A program made the position numbers and the translations under genes. This document shows, piece after piece, positions 7,806-10,713 of a DNA stretch of 10,713 nt (position 1 is its first letter; each line of letters starts with the position of its first letter). The notes under the pieces are model-generated. The model was not told the origin of the DNA and made no database searches. It worked only from the letters and a program-made list of their open reading frames with translations. Source of the DNA: Gammaproteobacteria bacterium (lineage in GTDB: Bacteria; Pseudomonadota; Gammaproteobacteria; Arenicellales; UBA868); contig DPVA01000169.1 of NCBI GenBank assembly GCA_003529705.1, positions 1 to 10,713 on the forward strand, in the 5' to 3' direction.

Positions 7806-9349
7806 TCCGGACCCACCAGAGCTTAAAAAGCCGTTCCGCTTTAACAGCAGTCAGGCGCGGCAGTCCCGATCTGGCAAAGGTGCCGCCAACAACTCTTGTC
7901 GATACGCTACCACCAGCGGCTCTGGATCATCTCTGGCTTGCTGTCTCTTTTCCTTTTCTGCCACTAGAAGCACTCGGACAGGTAAGGCAGCAACCGATGG
8001 TTGTTGTTGTCCAGCAAGGTCAGATGCAAAAAGTTATTACGCCAAACTACTCAGCCCAAAGGAGTGGCATACAGGCCGGAATGACACTCATTGCAGCACA
8101 GACCCTGAACCCTGCGCTACATGCCATATCCCGAGATATCGCAGCCGAGAGCAACCGCCTTCAGAAACTGGCCCTAATGGCAGGCAACTGGACACCTGCT
8201 GTCAGTATTATTGAAAACAATCTACTGCTGGATATTGCCGGCAGTACGCGTCTATTTGGGGGTATCGCACAACTTCTCGAACAAATCCAGGCGTGGATAG
8301 CTTCCGAGGCGCTATCGCCCTGCGTCAGCGTGATGCCCACACCCGCTAGTGCAATACTATGTGCGCGTACCGGAAAATCGCTATGTATAACTGCCAGGGA
8401 ACATATACACGGCGCCATACGTGAGATACCAACACAAGCGCTGGTCACCGATACCAAAAGACAACAGGCACTAAACCGGTTTGGCATTAATACGCTGGGT
8501 GATCTGCTGCGCCTACCTAGAGACGGGATGGCTCGGCGGCTGGGTCCGGATCTTGTGCAAAAATTAGATAAATTGCTGGGAAGGCAGCCCGACCCGCAAA
8601 AAGCAATTACACCACCGCCCGTATTTCATCAGAGGATCGTATTTGATGCCGGTATTGCCAATACCGAGCAACTTGTACCTTTTATGGAGACCTTGTTGGA
8701 AGAACTGCAGATTCATCTGACCCGGCATCACATTCTAGCTGAACAGTTCGAATGGCATCTCCTCAATGAGTCTGATTCATCACATCGAATTCCGGTATAT
8801 CTAACACATCCACACCGGGACGCCTTTGACCTTATGAAGCTCTCCCAGCTGGCGTTTGAAAAATTTAAGACGAAAGATGTCATTACCCATATTGCGCTGA
8901 AAGCCAGCTGTTTTGCGCCAATGCCTTCATCCAGCAAAGATATCTTTTCGACCCTGCCCAAATCAGCAGACTACGGAACATCACTGGTTGACCGCCTACA
9001 GAACCGGCTCGGGCGGCACGCTGTGCAGGGCCTTTGCCTGCAGCCGGATCACCGACCCGAAAAAGCCTGGGGCCACTGCAAGGTTGGAGAAACCAGCGCT
9101 TTGTCGCATGGCGCCCAACGACCACTCTGGCTGCTGGAAACACCTCGCTCTGTACGAATATCACAGGGGCAACTGGTTCTGGGAGGTCAGGTACTCTTCC
9201 TGCAAAGTCAACGGGAACGCATCTGCAGCGGCTGGTGGGACAGCCATCCAATCCGCCGTGATTACTACCATGCCAGAACCGCCACTTTAAGGGTGTGGAT
9301 ATTCCGTGATCTCAACAGCGGCAACTGGTGTCTGCATGGTATCTTCTGA
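7796..9349 (+). CDS. imuB: ImuB, Y-family polymerase-like non-catalytic mutasome subunit
   Basis: Y-family DNA-polymerase homologue of 517 residues that in studied bacteria has no polymerase activity but bridges the beta clamp, ImuA and DnaE2. The N-terminal palm region begins near LWLAVSFPFLPLEAL (46-60), where active enzymes carry the metal-binding DMDAFFA motif. ENNLLLDIAGSTRLFGG (140-156) replaces the catalytic Asp-Glu pair. Both acidic sites are therefore lost. A helix-hairpin-helix segment follows (about 224-262), then a little-finger-like region and the typical end YYHARTATLRVWIFRD...WCLHGIF. A degenerate clamp-binding motif could be QRPLWL (441-446), a guess. Full length, no frameshift. 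Start ATG 7796 overlaps imuA by 10 bp; ATG 7802 is equally possible. The expected dnaE2 is not downstream. Confidence 0.92.
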   Translation: MPMIRTHQSLKSRSALTAVRRGSPDLAKVPPTTLVDTLPPAALDHLWLAVSFPFLPLEALGQVRQQPMVVVVQQGQMQKVITPNYSAQRSGIQAGMTLIAAQTLNPALHAISRDIAAESNRLQKLALMAGNWTPAVSIIENNLLLDIAGSTRLFGGIAQLLEQIQAWIASEALSPCVSVMPTPASAILCARTGKSLCITAREHIHGAIREIPTQALVTDTKRQQALNRFGINTLGDLLRLPRDGMARRLGPDLVQKLDKLLGRQPDPQKAITPPPVFHQRIVFDAGIANTEQLVPFMETLLEELQIHLTRHHILAEQFEWHLLNESDSSHRIPVYLTHPHRDAFDLMKLSQLAFEKFKTKDVITHIALKASCFAPMPSSSKDIFSTLPKSADYGTSLVDRLQNRLGRHAVQGLCLQPDHRPEKAWGHCKVGETSALSHGAQRPLWLLETPRSVRISQGQLVLGGQVLFLQSQRERICSGWWDSHPIRRDYYHARTATLRVWIFRDLNSGNWCLHGIF

Positions 9350-9386
9350 TCCCATCCATTACCGACCGTACGAGCCTGATCCCCCC

Positions 9387-10442
9387 ATGAATTCGCTCCC
9401 TGCGCGAGACGCCCAGCGCCGGGCTTTTCTGTCCGAGACGGATTTTTCTGACAGTCGCCTCGTCCCGATGCAACAGGATGCCTCATTCCGTCGGTATTTC
9501 CGACTCGATGATGCCAAGCACCGCTGGTTGCTGATGGATGCCCCGCCTCAGACTGAAAACCTTACCGCATGGCTTGATATCGGCAAACATCTCACCGATC
9601 TAGGCCTGCGGGTACCGGCCGTCCTGCATTCCGACGTGACCCACGGATTCGCACTTATTGAAGACTTCGGGGATCAAACCTTTACCCGGCTCCTCGATGG
9701 AGGCGAGGCCCCTGATGGACTTTATGAACAGGCAACAGATCTTCTCACTCATCTTCACAGACAGCCCAATGCTTTTCTTGATGCATTAAAGCCCTATGAC
9801 CTCAATGCTCTCATGACTGAAACCGTTCTTCTACCCGACTGGTTTCTACCGCTGATCTCGGGCAAACCTACTGCCAATGAGGACCGGGAATGTTACCAGC
9901 AAATCTGGGAGCAAGTCTTTGCTTCACTGCCAACGCCTGCCATCTCGCTTGTGCTACGGGACTTTCACGTGGACAATCTGATGCGCCTTGCGGCAAACAC
10001 ACCGCTTCACAGAGTCGGTCTACTGGATTTTCAGGACGCATTGATCGGGCCGATGGCCTACGATCTGATGTCACTCCTCGAGGACGCGCGCCGGGATCTT
10101 CCGCCAGCAATGACCGAACAAATGCAACAGCGGTATTTCCAGGCGATGCCTTTTCTAGAGATGGGAAACTTCCAGCTCTGGTACCGAATACTTGCTGCAC
10201 AGCGACACTGTAAGGTTGCCGGCATCTTCAGTCGGCTCGCTCTTCGGGATGACAAGCCAAACTACCTTGCCCATATTCCCCGTGTACTGAGTCTACTGCA
10301 GAAACATCTTGATGAGCCGTTGCTTCGGCCTCTTGCAGACTGGTTGCGAACTCACGGCATTGCCGGCGATCCCCCGGAGATTCCAATAGACTATCGATCT
10401 ATTCGCCGTACACTCAATCTTAGTGACGGTGCCATTGACTAA
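9387..10442 (+). CDS. AmgK-like aminoglycoside-phosphotransferase-fold kinase
   Basis: Small-molecule kinase of the APH fold, most like AmgK, the N-acetylmuramate/N-acetylglucosamine anomeric kinase of cell-wall recycling. From ATG 9387 it has 351 residues: SFRRYFRL (33-40) followed by WLLMDAPP (47-54), ALIEDFGD (89-96) in the hinge region, the catalytic loop LRDFHVDNLM with Asp192, Asp196 and Asn197, and the metal-binding LLDFQDALIGPMAYDL with Asp214. The DFQDA-x-GP-x-AYDL segment is characteristic of the AmgK group rather than antibiotic-modifying enzymes. The frame opens at ATG 9306 and ATG 9336 inside imuB, but the family similarity starts near the third ATG. The partner murU is not adjacent. 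It lies 37 bp after imuB with no visible terminator, so SOS read-through is possible. Kinase fold certain, substrate probable only. Confidence 0.8.
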   Translation: MNSLPARDAQRRAFLSETDFSDSRLVPMQQDASFRRYFRLDDAKHRWLLMDAPPQTENLTAWLDIGKHLTDLGLRVPAVLHSDVTHGFALIEDFGDQTFTRLLDGGEAPDGLYEQATDLLTHLHRQPNAFLDALKPYDLNALMTETVLLPDWFLPLISGKPTANEDRECYQQIWEQVFASLPTPAISLVLRDFHVDNLMRLAANTPLHRVGLLDFQDALIGPMAYDLMSLLEDARRDLPPAMTEQMQQRYFQAMPFLEMGNFQLWYRILAAQRHCKVAGIFSRLALRDDKPNYLAHIPRVLSLLQKHLDEPLLRPLADWLRTHGIAGDPPEIPIDYRSIRRTLNLSDGAID

Positions 10443-10459
10443 CATTTACCTCCCCGTTT

Positions 10460-10466
10460 AAGGAAA
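10460..10466 (+). promoter_or_regulatory. Ribosome binding site of the csaA-like gene
   Basis: AAGGAAA lies four bases before ATG 10471. It is the clearest Shine-Dalgarno sequence in the window and fixes the start of the truncated gene. Confidence 0.65.
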
Positions 10467-10470
10467 CAAC

Positions 10471-10713
10471 ATGGAAACCATCGCCTGGGATGATTTTGAG
10501 CGGATCGACCTTCGGGTTGGCACTATTGTGTCTGCAGAAGTCTTTCAGGAAGCACGCCGGCCCGCCTATATCCTTCATGTAGATTTTGGCCCTGAAATCG
10601 GGGTGCGCAAATCCAGCGCACAGATCACCGATCTTTATGAACCCGAGAGCCTCGTGGGAATTCAGGTGATGGCGGTGGTAAATTTTCCACCGAAACAGAT
10701 CGGACCAGTACGT
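10471..10713 (+). CDS. csaA: CsaA-like tRNA-binding-domain protein (cut by window end)
   Basis: First 81 codons of a small protein made of a single EMAP-II/OB-fold tRNA-binding domain, CsaA type. CsaA proteins are usually about 110 residues and dimeric, so roughly 30 residues are missing. Bacillus CsaA has been described as an export-related chaperone, and related proteins bind tRNA. The family signature is clear: [20 protein letters not shown] (6-25), [25 protein letters not shown] (29-53), [19 protein letters not shown] (63-81). No stop or frameshift occurs before the window edge. It follows the kinase gene by 28 bp on the same strand with its own good ribosome binding site, so it could share a transcript; I see no functional link to the neighbours. 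Confidence 0.9.
   Translation, partial: METIAWDDFERIDLRVGTIVSAEVFQEARRPAYILHVDFGPEIGVRKSSAQITDLYEPESLVGIQVMAVVNFPPKQIGPVR

Noticed and set aside
8883..9290. Overlapping open frames on both strands inside the 3' half of imuB, considered as evidence of a frameshift.
   Set aside because: The main frame runs unbroken to the characteristic ImuB C terminus, so no frameshift is needed.

Overview
The window looks like chromosomal DNA from a proteobacterium of roughly balanced base composition. A gammaproteobacterium is the best guess. The LexA protein is very close to the Escherichia coli type, and it sits behind an E. coli-type SOS box. From memory, the kinase after imuB and the glutamine amidotransferase look more like alphaproteobacterial versions, so the placement is uncertain. 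There are nine protein-coding genes, the last cut by the window edge. I see no RNA gene, insertion sequence or CRISPR array.

Layout: (1) 111-1019 (+), an EamA/DMT-type membrane transporter. It converges on (2) 1058-1783 (-), a class I glutamine amidotransferase-like enzyme. (3) A 265-bp divergent intergenic region holds short inverted repeats. (4) 2049-6435 (+) is a compact three-gene envelope unit: an RND/MMPL-type inner-membrane transporter, a secreted LolA-like 'outer membrane lipoprotein-sorting' protein, and a predicted outer-membrane beta-barrel protein. The last two genes overlap by four bases. (5) 6547-9349 (+) is an SOS mutagenesis cassette, lexA-imuA-imuB, with overlapping genes. 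A single strong LexA box lies on top of the predicted -10 element. (6) 9387-10442 (+) is an AmgK-like phosphotransferase, followed by (7) the first 81 codons of a CsaA-type tRNA-binding-domain protein from 10471.

How the genes work together: the three envelope genes probably form a route for a hydrophobic or lipid-like substrate from the inner membrane through the periplasm to the outer membrane. In the SOS cassette, LexA represses its own gene together with imuA and imuB, which encode the non-catalytic partners of the DnaE2 (ImuC) mutagenic polymerase. The usual third member, dnaE2, is not next to imuB. The AmgK-like kinase lies there instead, only 37 bp downstream and with no terminator visible, so it may be read through from the SOS promoter.

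I found no clearly new system. The most interesting points are the self-regulated lexA-imuAB cassette without dnaE2, the kinase placed behind it, and the RND/LolA-like/barrel trio.
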